Shown here: positions 39,908-48,612 of the stretch, piece after piece
Layout: each line of letters opens with the position of its first letter
Numbering within the stretch: the stretch's first letter is position 1
DNA from: JAKFDK01 sp036676195
GTDB lineage: Bacteria > Bacillota > Sulfobacillia > Symbiobacteriales > ZC4RG38
Length of the DNA: 54,513 nt
Assembly (NCBI GenBank): GCA_036676195.1
Contig: JAKFDK010000138.1
Coordinates: 1-54,513 of the forward strand
Reading direction: 5' to 3'
The notes under the pieces: generated by a model
The model's database searches: none
What the model was told of the DNA's origin: nothing
What the model saw: only the letters and a program-made list of their open reading frames with translations
Position numbers and translations under genes: made by a program

Positions 39908-41416
39908 ATGAGCAACCTGTGGCCGCAACTGGAAGCCAGGCGGATAGCCGAGCGGTGGCCGGCCAGGGAAAGATATATTCTGGAAACCGGCTTTGGCCCA
40001 TCCGGCCACCCGCATATGGGCACCGTCGGTGAAGTAGTGCGCACGTTTTACGTGGGCATGGGCCTGCAGGAGCTCGGAAAGTCCTTTGAGATCGTCGTAT
40101 TCTCCGACGACATGGACGGCCTGCGCAAGATTCCCAAGAATATTGACGCGCCCTGGTTGGAGGAGCATCTGGGTAAGCCGGTCTCCCGGATTCCCGACCC
40201 ATACGGCTGCTGTGCCTCGTACAGCGCCCACATGAATCGTCTGCTGGTGCAGATGCTGGACACAACCGGAATTCCCTACCGGTTTGTCTCCTCTGCTGAT
40301 ATGTATAACGGCGGGCATTATAACGATACGATTCGGGCGCTCTTCAAGCACGGCCAGGAGATCCTGGACCTCATGCTTCCCACCATGCGGGAAGAGACCC
40401 GTCAGAGTTGGTTCTTCTGGCAGCCGGCATGCCAGAACTGCGGGCGTGTCAATACCACGGTGGTCAAGGAGTGGGATCCGCAGACTACCCGTGTGGCCTA
40501 CACCTGTACCGGTGAGTTCCGGGGCGTGACCGGCTGCGGCCACAGCGGTGAGCAGGACGCCCTGGACGGTAAGGGCAAGCTGGGCTGGAAAATCGACTGG
40601 GCCGCCCGCTGGTTTTACTTCCCGGTCAACTACGAGATGTACGGCAAGGACCTGATCGAGTCGGCCAAGATCTCGTCGGAAATTGTAAAAATCCTGGGCG
40701 GCAAGGTGCCAGTCCAGATGTTCTATGAAATGTTCCTGACTGCCGAGGGCAGGAAGATCTCCAAGTCGGTGGGCGAGGGCATCAAGATCGAGAATTTCCA
40801 CCGCTGGGGTACCCAGGACGCAGTAAACCTTCTCATGTTTAAGAACCCGCGGGAACAGAAGAAGCTGGCTGAGGATACCGTGATCAAGTTCATGGACGAT
40901 GTCCTCACCATGAGTAAGGACGATCCCCAGTACCGCTTTATCTATTACCACGGCGACCGGCCCGACCTGGGCGGGCTGCGCTTCAGTGACCTGATTAACC
41001 TGATGTCGGCCATCGGCCTCTCTGATCCTGAGCATCTCTGGCCCTACCTGGAGCGGACCTATGGCGATCGGGCCGTGGGCGAGCACAAGACGTTCATTCT
41101 GGAACTGCTCGAAAAAGCCCGCAACTATTACGAGGACTTCATCCTGCCTTCCCGCCAGGTGCCTGAGCTTACTGCGGAGCAGTGGGGGCTAGTGGATGCG
41201 TTCATCGCCGTCATTGATCGGGAAGACGACGCTGCGGCCATCCAGCACGAGGTCTACGAGGTGGCCAAACGCCACGGCCTGGCGCCCAAGGAGTACTTCC
41301 GGTTGCTGTACAACGTCCTGCTGGGAACGGACAGCGGCCCCCGCATCGGTGGCTTTGTCCATCTGCTAGGTAAGGAGAAGGTCAAGGAGATCATCGCCGC
41401 GGCTCGCCCGGCGTAG
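39908..41416 (+). CDS. lysS: Lysyl-tRNA synthetase, class I
   Basis: A 502-residue class I LysRS that charges tRNA-Lys with lysine. GPSGHPHMG near residue 30 is the HIGH-like motif and GRKISKSVGEG near residue 281 the KMSKS loop. A zinc-binding region (CQNCGRVN and CTGEFRGVTGCGHSG) precedes the C-terminal alpha-helical anticodon-binding domain. Most bacteria use a class II LysRS; class I enzymes are typical of archaea, spirochetes and alphaproteobacteria and occur sporadically in Bacillota. GAGGAGG precedes the ATG, and a strong promoter lies close upstream. A second, class II copy elsewhere cannot be excluded. Confidence 0.94.
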   Translation: MSNLWPQLEARRIAERWPARERYILETGFGPSGHPHMGTVGEVVRTFYVGMGLQELGKSFEIVVFSDDMDGLRKIPKNIDAPWLEEHLGKPVSRIPDPYGCCASYSAHMNRLLVQMLDTTGIPYRFVSSADMYNGGHYNDTIRALFKHGQEILDLMLPTMREETRQSWFFWQPACQNCGRVNTTVVKEWDPQTTRVAYTCTGEFRGVTGCGHSGEQDALDGKGKLGWKIDWAARWFYFPVNYEMYGKDLIESAKISSEIVKILGGKVPVQMFYEMFLTAEGRKISKSVGEGIKIENFHRWGTQDAVNLLMFKNPREQKKLAEDTVIKFMDDVLTMSKDDPQYRFIYYHGDRPDLGGLRFSDLINLMSAIGLSDPEHLWPYLERTYGDRAVGEHKTFILELLEKARNYYEDFILPSRQVPELTAEQWGLVDAFIAVIDREDDAAAIQHEVYEVAKRHGLAPKEYFRLLYNVLLGTDSGPRIGGFVHLLGKEKVKEIIAAARPA

Positions 41417-41424
41417 ATCTGGAA

Positions 41425-41459
41425 GGGGCTGCGCACCGCCCGGGTGCACAGCCCCTTTA
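41425..41459 (+). terminator. Intrinsic terminator after lysS
   Basis: GGGGCTGCGCACC pairs imperfectly with GGGTGCACAGCCCC (one mismatch), followed by TTTAT. It lies eight bases after the lysS stop. Confidence 0.7.
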
Positions 41460-41557
41460 TCGATCGTCTGGCAGCAGTTCAGACCTCAAGTGTATCGGTT
41501 GCCGGGAGTGGAGAAAACCTATCGTGCGAGAGACTGGGACAGGAAGGAGCTGGTCCC

Positions 41558-42382
41558 ATGAAGCGCACGTGGCCCCGCACCTTGCTGCCGCTGGCAGCAG
41601 GCACGCTGGTGGCTGGACTCCTGACCGGATGTCCGAGTGAGGTCAGGCGCCCGGGAGAGGCGGGGAACCGGGCAACCAATATGGTAGATGTGAACCAGGA
41701 CGTTACCCGGGTGGCCGCGGGCGAACCCGGGGCTGGCCGTACGGCCGGGCTGGTACTGGGGAACGTGGCGCTGCTGGCCATCAACCTGGATCAGCCGGGC
41801 ATCGTACCGGGACCGGGCCCCACCGTTGAGACACGGCCGGGGGCGACTCCCACCGGCAACGGCGGGTCCAGTACGCATACCACCCGCGGCGGCGGTTTAA
41901 CCAGTAGTCCAGGTGCCACCGGACATTCAGCCACTGCCGGCGGTGCCCCGGGGCAGACGGCGGCCCGGCCCGGCGGGGGTCATGCCCCGGGTCCGACCAT
42001 CCCCGGCGGTTCACCGACCTCTGTTTCCGGCGGCGGGCCGGCTGCCGGCAGCCCGCCGGGTTACGGTGGCCCGAACATCGCCCCGAAGAACAGCAACCTG
42101 GGCAATGTCCAGAACGCCATTGCGACTAGCATTCAGCAAAAATATCCGTATATCGTGGAGGTCCGGTTTGTCAGTGATCCGGCGGCCATGCGTACCCTGG
42201 CCGACATGGCCGCACAGGTCGGCGGCGGGCGGTCGGTGGTGGAATTCCTGCCGACCCTGGCCGAACTCGTGCACGGTTCTGACCTGGCCATGCCGCTGAC
42301 GCCCATGCCAGACGGACCGCCCCAGTCCGGGAGCCTGCCCCCGGCCCCCCGAACTACGGGTCCGCAGGGCGATCGGTACTGA
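41558..42382 (+). CDS. YhcN/YlaJ-type sporulation lipoprotein
   Basis: A 274-residue lipoprotein. ATG 41558 after AGGAAGGAG gives a signal peptide with lipobox LLTGC (Cys near 26). A Gly/Pro/Thr/Ser-rich low-complexity linker spans about residues 90-175. The C-terminal 70 residues, beginning NLGNVQNAIATSIQQKYPYIVEVRFVSDPA, match the YhcN/YlaJ family found in the inner membranes of spores. Related proteins affect spore germination or outgrowth. The gene lies after lysS behind a terminator, so it has its own promoter; I could not see a clear sigma-G site. Confidence 0.75.
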   Translation: MKRTWPRTLLPLAAGTLVAGLLTGCPSEVRRPGEAGNRATNMVDVNQDVTRVAAGEPGAGRTAGLVLGNVALLAINLDQPGIVPGPGPTVETRPGATPTGNGGSSTHTTRGGGLTSSPGATGHSATAGGAPGQTAARPGGGHAPGPTIPGGSPTSVSGGGPAAGSPPGYGGPNIAPKNSNLGNVQNAIATSIQQKYPYIVEVRFVSDPAAMRTLADMAAQVGGGRSVVEFLPTLAELVHGSDLAMPLTPMPDGPPQSGSLPPAPRTTGPQGDRY

Positions 42383-42406
42383 GGCGGCATTTGCCTACCA
42401 ACAAAT

Positions 42407-42445
42407 CAGGCGCCTCCACCGGTGGGCGGGGGCGCCTGGGTTTAA
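42407..42445. terminator. Terminator between the YhcN-like and kinase genes
   Basis: CAGGCGCC (42407-42414) pairs with GGCGCCTG (42431-42438) and GGGTTTAA follows. The flanking genes converge. Confidence 0.6.
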
Positions 42446-42450
42446 GAGCG

Positions 42451-43422
42451 CTAACCAGCGTGGTTGCCCTCTCCTGGCAGTGTATCCTGCAGATGAATGC
42501 CGACCGCCCGCAATGCAAGCAGGGTGGCGCCATACGCAGGCGTGTGCCTGGGAGCAATCAGTACGGCTCCGGGACAGGTGCTGCGCAGGACCTGCTGCAT
42601 GGGCAGGGTGAGAATGTTACCCGCACCAAATACATCACCGCTGCCGGCTACCGGCACTTCTGGCCCGGCAAATGGCAGTTGGCTCAGCACCGAAGCACCG
42701 GCAATTCCCAGTTCCCGACCGGCAATCCGCAGAATCTCCTTGGTTACAGCATCGCCGGACTGGGCAGTCTGAATCACCAATGGTGCCAGGTGGCTGATCT
42801 CCGCCCGGCCCAACGCCGGCGGTTCCCCGTGTACCAAATGGGTCAGGTCCAACATGTTGTCCAGCATGAAGCGATCTTTCAGCAACTGGGTAAGTGCTGT
42901 GGCGGGGCCGCGTCCATCCTCGTGGCGAATCGCCGCCAACAAGGCCCTGCGGCCAATGTCGTAGGCACTGCCTTCATCGCCCAGCACCGGGCCATATCCG
43001 CCGGCGCGGGCGGTGGCTCCTTGCTCGTTTTCCGCATAGGCAATGGAACCGGTTCCGGCGATGACGACTGCACCCGGTCGGTTGCCGGTGGCACCAGCCA
43101 GGGTGGCAGCCGCATTATGGTCAAGCAGTACGCGGCCGCCCAGGTCCAGCCCGGCCAGCGCACTGGCCATTACCTGCCGGTCCACCGGGCGGTCTACTCC
43201 GGCTACGGCGAAGAAACAGGCAGCGAGCGCCTGGGGAACGAGGCCGGAGTCGGCAATGGCCCCCTGGGTGGCCATGCGGATGGCCTCAACGGCTCGGCCG
43301 AGACCAGAGGTATGATAGTTGGCCGGCCCGGCTTCCCCCCGACCGAGTACTTTCCCTTTTTCGTTGGCAACCAGGGCAATAGTCTTGTTGCCCCCACCGT
43401 CTACACCCAGCACCCACGGCAT
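42451..43422 (-). CDS. BadF/BadG-type ATPase, N-acetylglucosamine-kinase-like
   Basis: A 323-residue actin-fold kinase. The phosphate-1 motif VLGVDGGGNKT at the N-terminus, AGVDRPVDR, VLLDHNAAATLAGATG and the phosphate-2 motif VVIAGTGSIAYA match the BcrAD/BadFG family in its NagK-like branch, which phosphorylates N-acetylglucosamine or related amino sugars; no Fe-S site of benzoyl-CoA reductase activators is seen. It starts at 43422 and lies divergent from the SufR-like gene. A role in peptidoglycan recycling is plausible and unproven. Confidence 0.85.
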   Translation of the reverse strand: MPWVLGVDGGGNKTIALVANEKGKVLGRGEAGPANYHTSGLGRAVEAIRMATQGAIADSGLVPQALAACFFAVAGVDRPVDRQVMASALAGLDLGGRVLLDHNAAATLAGATGNRPGAVVIAGTGSIAYAENEQGATARAGGYGPVLGDEGSAYDIGRRALLAAIRHEDGRGPATALTQLLKDRFMLDNMLDLTHLVHGEPPALGRAEISHLAPLVIQTAQSGDAVTKEILRIAGRELGIAGASVLSQLPFAGPEVPVAGSGDVFGAGNILTLPMQQVLRSTCPGAVLIAPRHTPAYGATLLALRAVGIHLQDTLPGEGNHAG

Positions 43423-43512
43423 TAAAAGCCCTCCCTCGCAGAGAACGGGCTACCTCCGCCGACTTGTGGAGTCCCGTCGGGGGGTTAGATTCAACGCATT
43501 GCTGTACTTTCC

Positions 43513-43531
43513 TTCCCACGGTGGGTGGGAA
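43513..43531. promoter_or_regulatory. Inverted repeat upstream of the SufR-like gene
   Basis: TTCCCAC and GTGGGAA are separated by GGTGG in the 215-bp region between divergent kinase and regulator genes. It may be an operator for the SufR-like regulator or the kinase gene. Confidence 0.35.
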
Positions 43532-43637
43532 ATCAAACAGTTTGTACCCGTAGCTATACTAATAAGTTGATAAAGTCGGCTAGACGCCGGTTTTGTGCTA
43601 GAATAGAACTACACGGATACCTGAGGAGCGTGACCCA

Positions 43638-44291
43638 ATGACCACCATCACGAGTTCCGCCGAGGAACATTCCACCCGGCGTGAAATCGTGAACCTGTTG
43701 CGCACAGCCGGGCCACTTACGGTGGCAGAACTCGGCGAGCGCCTGGGGATCACCCATGTTGCGGTACGCCGCCACCTTACCGCCCTGGAGCGAGATGGGC
43801 TGGTGGATTCGGTCCAGGAAAGGCAGCCCATGGGGCGGCCCACGCGGGTCTATAACCTTACGGAGGCAGCAGAAGATCTGTTTCCGAAGAAGTATGGTGC
43901 CCTCAGTGTGGAAATGCTCGACTTCATGGCCTCGTTGGCCGAGGATTTGAGCGTAGTCAACCAGTTCTTCACCCGGCGTGAGGAAGAGCTGTTGAAGAAA
44001 TATGGTCCCCATGTTTGTACCGGCAAGAACCTGGAGGAGCGGGTGGCCCGACTGACGGAGATCCAGAACAGCAACGGGTATCTGGCGGGCTGGGAAAAGC
44101 CAGCGAATGGCGGCCCGTTTATCCTGAAGGAATTTAACTGTCCTGTCCATTCCGTCGCACGCAAGTATACCCATGCCTGTGACCATGAACTGGAGTTGTT
44201 TAAGACTGTTCTTGAAACCCCGTTGATCGAGCGGGTGGAATGCATCGCCAAGGGCGGCACCTGCTGCAGGTATTTGATCCGGACGCCTTAA
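43638..44291 (+). CDS. SufR-like HTH regulator with a C-terminal cysteine cluster
   Basis: A 217-residue regulator. An N-terminal winged helix of the DeoR/ArsR type (RREIVNLLRTAGPLTVAELGERLGITHVAVRRHLTALERDGLV) is followed by a wing with RQPMGRPTRVYNLT. The helical C-terminal domain contains cysteines in NCPVHS, HACDHE and VECIAKGGTCCRYLI, a pattern like the [4Fe-4S]-binding SufR group that represses suf genes in other bacteria. ATG 43638 follows GAGGAGCG. No suf genes are in the window, so its targets lie elsewhere or are different. An Fe-S or redox sensor role is inferred. Confidence 0.8.
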   Translation: MTTITSSAEEHSTRREIVNLLRTAGPLTVAELGERLGITHVAVRRHLTALERDGLVDSVQERQPMGRPTRVYNLTEAAEDLFPKKYGALSVEMLDFMASLAEDLSVVNQFFTRREEELLKKYGPHVCTGKNLEERVARLTEIQNSNGYLAGWEKPANGGPFILKEFNCPVHSVARKYTHACDHELELFKTVLETPLIERVECIAKGGTCCRYLIRTP

Positions 44292-44393
44292 AGAAACTAA
44301 CCCTCACATCCCCCCTTACCGAATCGAAAGGTATCTTCGACAAAGTATATAGCAGGAACTAATCCGCAGGTCCTGCATCGGGGGTGACCAGTG

Positions 44394-45416
44394 ATGCGGT
44401 CAGACCGGTGGTTAACGGGTGTCGGACTGGGTGGTGCCGTCCTGGCCGTGGGCATTGGTGCTGCCTTACCCGGAGCCTTGTCATTGCGGCTTATTCTGGC
44501 GGCTGCCGGCTTGTGCGGCTACCTGCTGCTGAACCAGGCAGGACACCGGCTGATTCGACCGGTGACGGCAGCCGGGTGCCTGGTGATGATTAGCTGGGCT
44601 CTGGCAGGTGACCCCACCCGTTTGCCCGCCTACCGCCTTCTGGCGTTTGTCCTGGTGGTTGCCCTGGCCGGTTCCGCTGACTTCCGTCGGATGCGTCAGT
44701 GGCCGGTGGTGACCTCGTGCACCGCATTTGCCGCCATACTGGGGGTGTGGGCCCAACCCCAGTTTCCAGTATCCTGGACCCATTGGTTGATGGATCTGGT
44801 CTGGTTCGGTTTTATTCCCGCACTGGTGGGCGGGCTATATGGGGCGCACCGGCGTACGGCAGAAGTGTTGCAGCATTATCGGCGACTGGCCGTGACCGAT
44901 AGCCTGACCGGCCTGTGTAACGCCCGCCGGATTCATGATTTGTTAGAACGGGAGTTGCTGCGGGCCGAGTGGTCCGGTCAGCCCCTGGCTGTCGCAGTCG
45001 TGGACTTGGACCGATTCAAGTTCTTTAATGATACCTTCGGGCATTCAGCCGGGGACGAAGTGCTCCGCCGGGTCGGTACCGTCCTGCGCGCATGCTCCCG
45101 GCCCGGGGACCATGCCGGGCGGTCCGGGGGTGACGAGTTTCTGTTGGTGCTGCCCAATACCCGCGTGAGCCATGCCCGGGCAGTGGGGGAGGAAATCTTA
45201 CGCCGCCTGGACCAGGAAAGGTGGGTGCCCGCCCGCGGACGGGTTGAACGCCTGTCTGCCTCTGTGGGGATAGCGGTTTACCCGGAGCATGCGCAGACGT
45301 GCCGGAGGCTGGTGGACGCGGCTGATACCGCCATGTACGTGGCGAAACAGGGCCTGGGCGGTGGTCGGGTTCAGGTGGCTGCCGCGCAGACGCCCGAAAC
45401 GGTAGCGGGAGACTGA
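44394..45416 (+). CDS. Membrane-bound diguanylate cyclase (GGDEF)
   Basis: A 340-residue protein that should make cyclic di-GMP. About six hydrophobic helices (residues 10-150) form an N-terminal membrane sensor, and a GGDEF domain follows from about residue 165. RSGGDEFLLVLP has the intact catalytic motif, and RPGD five residues before GGDEF is the allosteric inhibitory I-site. DLDRFKFFNDTFGHSAGDEVLRRV is the metal-binding helix region. The start is the ATG at 44394 or the GTG three bases earlier, after GGGGTGACC. The signal is unknown; no EAL or PilZ partner is nearby. Confidence 0.92.
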   Translation: MRSDRWLTGVGLGGAVLAVGIGAALPGALSLRLILAAAGLCGYLLLNQAGHRLIRPVTAAGCLVMISWALAGDPTRLPAYRLLAFVLVVALAGSADFRRMRQWPVVTSCTAFAAILGVWAQPQFPVSWTHWLMDLVWFGFIPALVGGLYGAHRRTAEVLQHYRRLAVTDSLTGLCNARRIHDLLERELLRAEWSGQPLAVAVVDLDRFKFFNDTFGHSAGDEVLRRVGTVLRACSRPGDHAGRSGGDEFLLVLPNTRVSHARAVGEEILRRLDQERWVPARGRVERLSASVGIAVYPEHAQTCRRLVDAADTAMYVAKQGLGGGRVQVAAAQTPETVAGD

Positions 45417-45432
45417 TCATCAACTGAAATGG

Positions 45433-45466
45433 CAGGAGCCGGGGAGATCCCCCGGCTCCTGTTTAT
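45433..45466. terminator. Bidirectional terminator
   Basis: CAGGAGCCGGGG and CCCCGGCTCCTG form a perfect 12-bp stem around AGATC, with TTTAT on the plus side. It separates the convergent diguanylate cyclase and DUF1294 genes. Confidence 0.85.
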
Positions 45467-45477
45467 CCGTCCTGACC

Positions 45478-45792
45478 TCAGCGCAAAAAAGCCCGGCCGA
45501 TGATCAGTACCTGCACCAGCATCAGAATAGGCAAGCCCCAGGCGAACCAGAAATGCCTGGTCTTGTGGCGGAAGGTGACCGTGCCCAGTGCCAGCCCCGG
45601 ACTTCCCCCCACCAGGGCAATGCCCAGAAAGGTGCGCTCCGGAACGCGCCTGCCGCCCCGCCGGGCCTGCCACTTGTCCAGACCCATCAAGAGAAAGCCG
45701 ATCAGACTCCACACCAATACCCAGCCCCCCACCAGCCAGGGCGCAGGGAGCGGCCGATAAGAGTAGAGGTAGGGGGAATTAAGGGCAGGCAT
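45478..45792 (-). CDS. DUF1294 small membrane protein
   Basis: A 104-residue protein with two clear membrane helices (about residues 20-37 and 82-99) around a basic loop. The loop DKWQARRGGRRVPERTFLGIALVGGSPGLALG and FRHKTRHFWF are hallmarks of DUF1294, a family with no established function. AAGGA lies upstream of ATG 45792, which is four bases after the stop of the OYE gene, so the two genes are co-transcribed. Confidence 0.85.
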   Translation of the reverse strand: MPALNSPYLYSYRPLPAPWLVGGWVLVWSLIGFLLMGLDKWQARRGGRRVPERTFLGIALVGGSPGLALGTVTFRHKTRHFWFAWGLPILMLVQVLIIGRAFLR

Positions 45793-45796
45793 GTCC

Positions 45797-46861
45797 TTAC
45801 ACCTTAGCCGTTACATAGGGTCCGGGCCAGGGAATGTCCACCCCAAGGGTACGGGCGGCGTGGAGTGCCCAATTTGGGTTACGCAACAGCGCCCGTCCCA
45901 GCAGGATCAGGTCGGCCTGGCCCTGGGCCAGAATCTGTTCAGCCTGGTTCGCTTCTGTGATCAAGCCCACAGCACCGGTGGCAATGCCGGCCTCCCGGCG
46001 AATCAGTTCCGCAATGGAGACCTGATAACCAGGCTCCAGCGTGGCGGGTTTCGAGGCCGGGGTAAGTCCTCCGGAGGAGCAGTCGATCAGATCGACGCCT
46101 AGTTCCTTCAGAATCCGTGCCACCTCAACGTGAACAGTGGGGGTCAGCCCGCCCGGCAGGTAGTCTGTCCCGGAAATACGCACGAACAGGGGTTTTTCCG
46201 CGGGCCACACCGCCTGGATAGCCTGAACGGTTTCCACCCACAGCCGCATCCGGTTGGTCAGGCTGCCGCCATACTCATCGGTTCGCTGGTTGGTAAGCGG
46301 TGAAAGGAAGGAATGCAACAAGTAGCCGTGGGCACCATGCAATTCAACCAGATCATAGCCAGCCGCCAGTGCCCGGCGGGCCGCGGCCTGAAAGGACGCG
46401 ACAATCTGGCTGATCTCGGCCTGATCCAACTCCTGCGGTTCAGCGAATGAGGGGGAGAAGCGCAGCGGGCCTGGGCCCACAATGGGTTCCGGACCGATCC
46501 CCTTGGTGACACCCCAGGCTTTGCGACCGGCGTGGGCCAGTTGGATGCCGATGGTGGCACCCTGGCTGTGTACAAAATCCACCATACGCCGCAGGGGCGG
46601 CACTTGCTCGTCGTTCCAAATGCCCAGGTCGGCCGTGCCGATGCGGCCCCGGCTCTCCACCGCGGTGGCCTCCTGCATGATCAAACCAACGCCGCCGACA
46701 GCTCGGGCACCCAGGTGCACCAGGTGCCAGTCGGTTGCCTTGCCGTCGAGGCCGGCGATGTCCTGCCACATGGGGGACATGACAATCCGGTTGGGCAGCG
46801 TGAGACTGCGCAGAGTAAGAGGGGTAAAAAGTGCGGCCAGATTCAACACCTCCAGATCCAA
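45797..46861 (-). CDS. Old Yellow Enzyme family NADH:flavin oxidoreductase (YqjM-like) without the class cysteine
   Basis: A 354-residue FMN-dependent ene-reductase. LFTPLTLRSLTLPNRIVMSPM, the QEATAV strand, GIQLAHAGRK, LHGAHGYLLHSFLSPLTNQRTDEYGGS and the C-terminal DLILLGRALLRNP match YqjM along its length, including the substrate histidine pair (HGAH). The conserved Cys26 and Tyr28 of YqjM, which tune the flavin and contact the substrate, are replaced by Trp32 and Asp34 (sequence MSPMWQD). Reduction of activated alkenes is likely, but redox tuning may differ. The ATG at 46861 has a poor SD, so the start may be a few codons later. DUF1294 follows in the operon. Confidence 0.88.
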   Translation of the reverse strand: MDLEVLNLAALFTPLTLRSLTLPNRIVMSPMWQDIAGLDGKATDWHLVHLGARAVGGVGLIMQEATAVESRGRIGTADLGIWNDEQVPPLRRMVDFVHSQGATIGIQLAHAGRKAWGVTKGIGPEPIVGPGPLRFSPSFAEPQELDQAEISQIVASFQAAARRALAAGYDLVELHGAHGYLLHSFLSPLTNQRTDEYGGSLTNRMRLWVETVQAIQAVWPAEKPLFVRISGTDYLPGGLTPTVHVEVARILKELGVDLIDCSSGGLTPASKPATLEPGYQVSIAELIRREAGIATGAVGLITEANQAEQILAQGQADLILLGRALLRNPNWALHAARTLGVDIPWPGPYVTAKV

Positions 46862-46903
46862 ACTGTGCTACAGGAGACGGCCTCGGTCGCTCCGTTGTTC
46901 ACC

Positions 46904-47405
46904 TCATGGGTGTGGCCTCTGTTCCTTTCGGCGGGCCAGAAAGGACTGAACGGCGGTGCGGTGGGCGGGGGTGCAGGCCAGATCGACAAAGGACTGCCGG
47001 TGCCGGTGCCGGTGATCGTGCTCGGAGCGGGACAGATCGGGGGCCGTATTCAGGAGCACCTTGCCGCGGTGTAAGGCCTGGGGCGGCCGGGCCACGATGT
47101 CGGCCACCAGGGCATCCACCGCGCCGTAGAGTTCGCCAATGGGGACCATGCGATTGACCAAGCCCCACTGCAGTGCTTCTGCGGCGGTCAGGTGCCAGGG
47201 CAGCCACTTCGTTCAGGTCTGCACCAGCGCAGAAGGCATGTTCGCCGGCCCCTGTAATCACCAGCACTCGCACAGCCGGGTCTGTGGCCAGCCGTTGCAG
47301 GGCGGTGAACAGTTCAGACCGGGCCATTGCGTCAATCTGGTTCATGGGTGGGTAGTCAAGGACAATCCGGGCTGTTCCCCCGGTTTGAGAGATATGCAGG
47401 GCCAA
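46904..47405 (-). pseudogene. Enoyl-CoA hydratase remnant with internal deletion and frameshift
   Basis: Read on the minus strand, a possible TTG start at 47405 gives LALHISQTGG, then the N-terminal hydratase domain (IVLDYPPMNQIDAMARSELF, VLVITGAGEHAFCAGADLNEV). At about 47196 the homology jumps to another frame: LTAAEALQWGLVNRMVPIGEL, which corresponds to a point roughly 80 residues further on in normal family members. The missing part includes the GGG-containing oxyanion-hole loop and a catalytic glutamate, so it cannot work. The second frame ends normally at 46904. The family acts in fatty-acid or CoA-ester metabolism. An assembly error is an alternative to a real deletion. Confidence 0.75.
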
Positions 47406-47479
47406 GCAGGATACCCCCGTATCAAATATCCATTGTCCACTGATCGCGCCAGCTTCGCCCGGGCTCAGCCGATTTGATA

Positions 47480-47509
47480 CAAAAAGCAGCCGGTTGCCTG
47501 CCGGCTGCT
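47480..47509 (-). terminator. Terminator after the HxlR gene
   Basis: On the minus strand AGCAGCCGG pairs with CCGGCTGCT around a 7-base loop and is followed by TTTTTG. It follows the HxlR stop and precedes the hydratase remnant. Confidence 0.75.
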
Positions 47510-47523
47510 CCATCATTGTGCAT

Positions 47524-47862
47524 TTATTTGGCGGCCTGCTTGGGCTGCTCCTCGCCGCAGAAGGCATACTGCTGACCCCAATCGCGCATGGCGTCAATGA
47601 TGCAGCCAAGGGCACGCCCCTTTTCGGTCAGGGCATATTCAACCCGGGGAGGTACTTCGGGATATACGGTCCGAATGACGATTTCCTCCTGCTCCAACTC
47701 CTTGAGCCGGTCCGAAAGACATTTCGGACTGACGCCTTCCAGGGAACGCTGCAGTTCGCTGAATCGCCGCGTACCTTCCAGCAAGTCGCGGAGAATGAGG
47801 AGTGTCCATTTCGCCCCAATGACCCGTAGGGTCGCTTCCACCAAGCAGGTCTCACTGCCCAC
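47524..47862 (-). CDS. HxlR-family transcriptional regulator
   Basis: A 112-residue winged-helix DNA-binding protein. ETCLVEATLRVIGAKWTLLILRDLLEGTRRFSELQRSLEGVSPKCLSDRLKELE is the HxlR signature, with the helix-turn-helix in its second half; RTVYPEVPPRVEYALTEKG forms the wing. GTG 47862 with GGGAGGG upstream matches the usual HxlR N-terminus; the longer open frame is not needed. A Cys at position 6 fits redox- or aldehyde-sensing members such as HypR/YodB. It lies upstream of the decayed hydratase and the OYE operon on the same strand, so electrophile-responsive control of those genes is plausible. Unverified. Confidence 0.88.
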   Translation of the reverse strand: MGSETCLVEATLRVIGAKWTLLILRDLLEGTRRFSELQRSLEGVSPKCLSDRLKELEQEEIVIRTVYPEVPPRVEYALTEKGRALGCIIDAMRDWGQQYAFCGEEQPKQAAK

Positions 47863-48077
47863 AGAGCAACCCTCCCTACCGGCTACTTTCCGGGCTGAAG
47901 TCACTTTAAATTCTACTTCTCTTACAGTGGTAACGTCAATCGTTATGCCAGTCGCCTGACTGTCCCCACCCTGGCACCGCCAGGTTCTGGTGCCCCGGCG
48001 CCAATTGCCTGTGGGCATAAAGGCTTTTGTCCGGTGCTCACGAAGTGGTGGGAACTAACAGTCGGGGGGGAGCGGGC

Positions 48078-48554
48078 GTGGGTGGGTTGATATCGCTGGA
48101 CCAGTTACTGGCAGTGGCATCTGTGCTGGCGCGCCCGATGGTGCGGATATCTGCGTTTATCGGTGCTTTGCCGCTGGGCTGGCTGGGGCGCTGGCTGTTG
48201 CCCCGTACGATACCGGTGGGACAGCAATCCGAACTCTGGCAATCAGACCTGGGTCGGGTGGCACCCGGGTTATTTTTGACGCTGCTCAGTATACTTTGTG
48301 CCACCGCTTTCCTGGTTGGGACCGTCACCGCAGCGGTGCGGGAGTTTGACCGGCATCCCGTGGTATGGGCGGTGGGCAATATGGCAGTGGCCATCGCTGT
48401 GATGGCAGGTTGCCTGTACCTGGCCGGGCTCGCGGTGTCCTGGGTGGGTGCGACCTGCATGCTTTTGGGCGCCTGCGGAGGTTTACTGTCCTTTGGCCAG
48501 TATCTGGCCGTGGCGCGCGGCCCTGGCTCCGGTGGGCCCAGTGTGGGCAGTTAA
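48078..48554 (+). CDS. Small polytopic membrane protein, unknown
   Basis: A 158-residue protein with about four membrane helices (near residues 20-42, 68-90, 98-115 and 120-140) and a Gly/Ser-rich C-terminus. The GTG at 48078 has GGGGGGAGCG just upstream. A WLLPRTIPVGQQSELWQ segment lies between the first two helices. No family recognised. Neighbours: divergent HxlR gene upstream, lspA about 200 bases downstream. Confidence 0.55.
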   Translation: MGGLISLDQLLAVASVLARPMVRISAFIGALPLGWLGRWLLPRTIPVGQQSELWQSDLGRVAPGLFLTLLSILCATAFLVGTVTAAVREFDRHPVVWAVGNMAVAIAVMAGCLYLAGLAVSWVGATCMLLGACGGLLSFGQYLAVARGPGSGGPSVGS

Positions 48555-48612
48555 CCCACTGATGACGTTTGCCGCTGTGTTCCGGTCCATATTAACCAGA
48601 GAAGGGAAACAA

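Noticed and set aside
42391..43425. 344-codon ORF on the plus strand.
   Set aside because: It is antisense to the BadF/NagK-type kinase, which has clear nucleotide-binding motifs.
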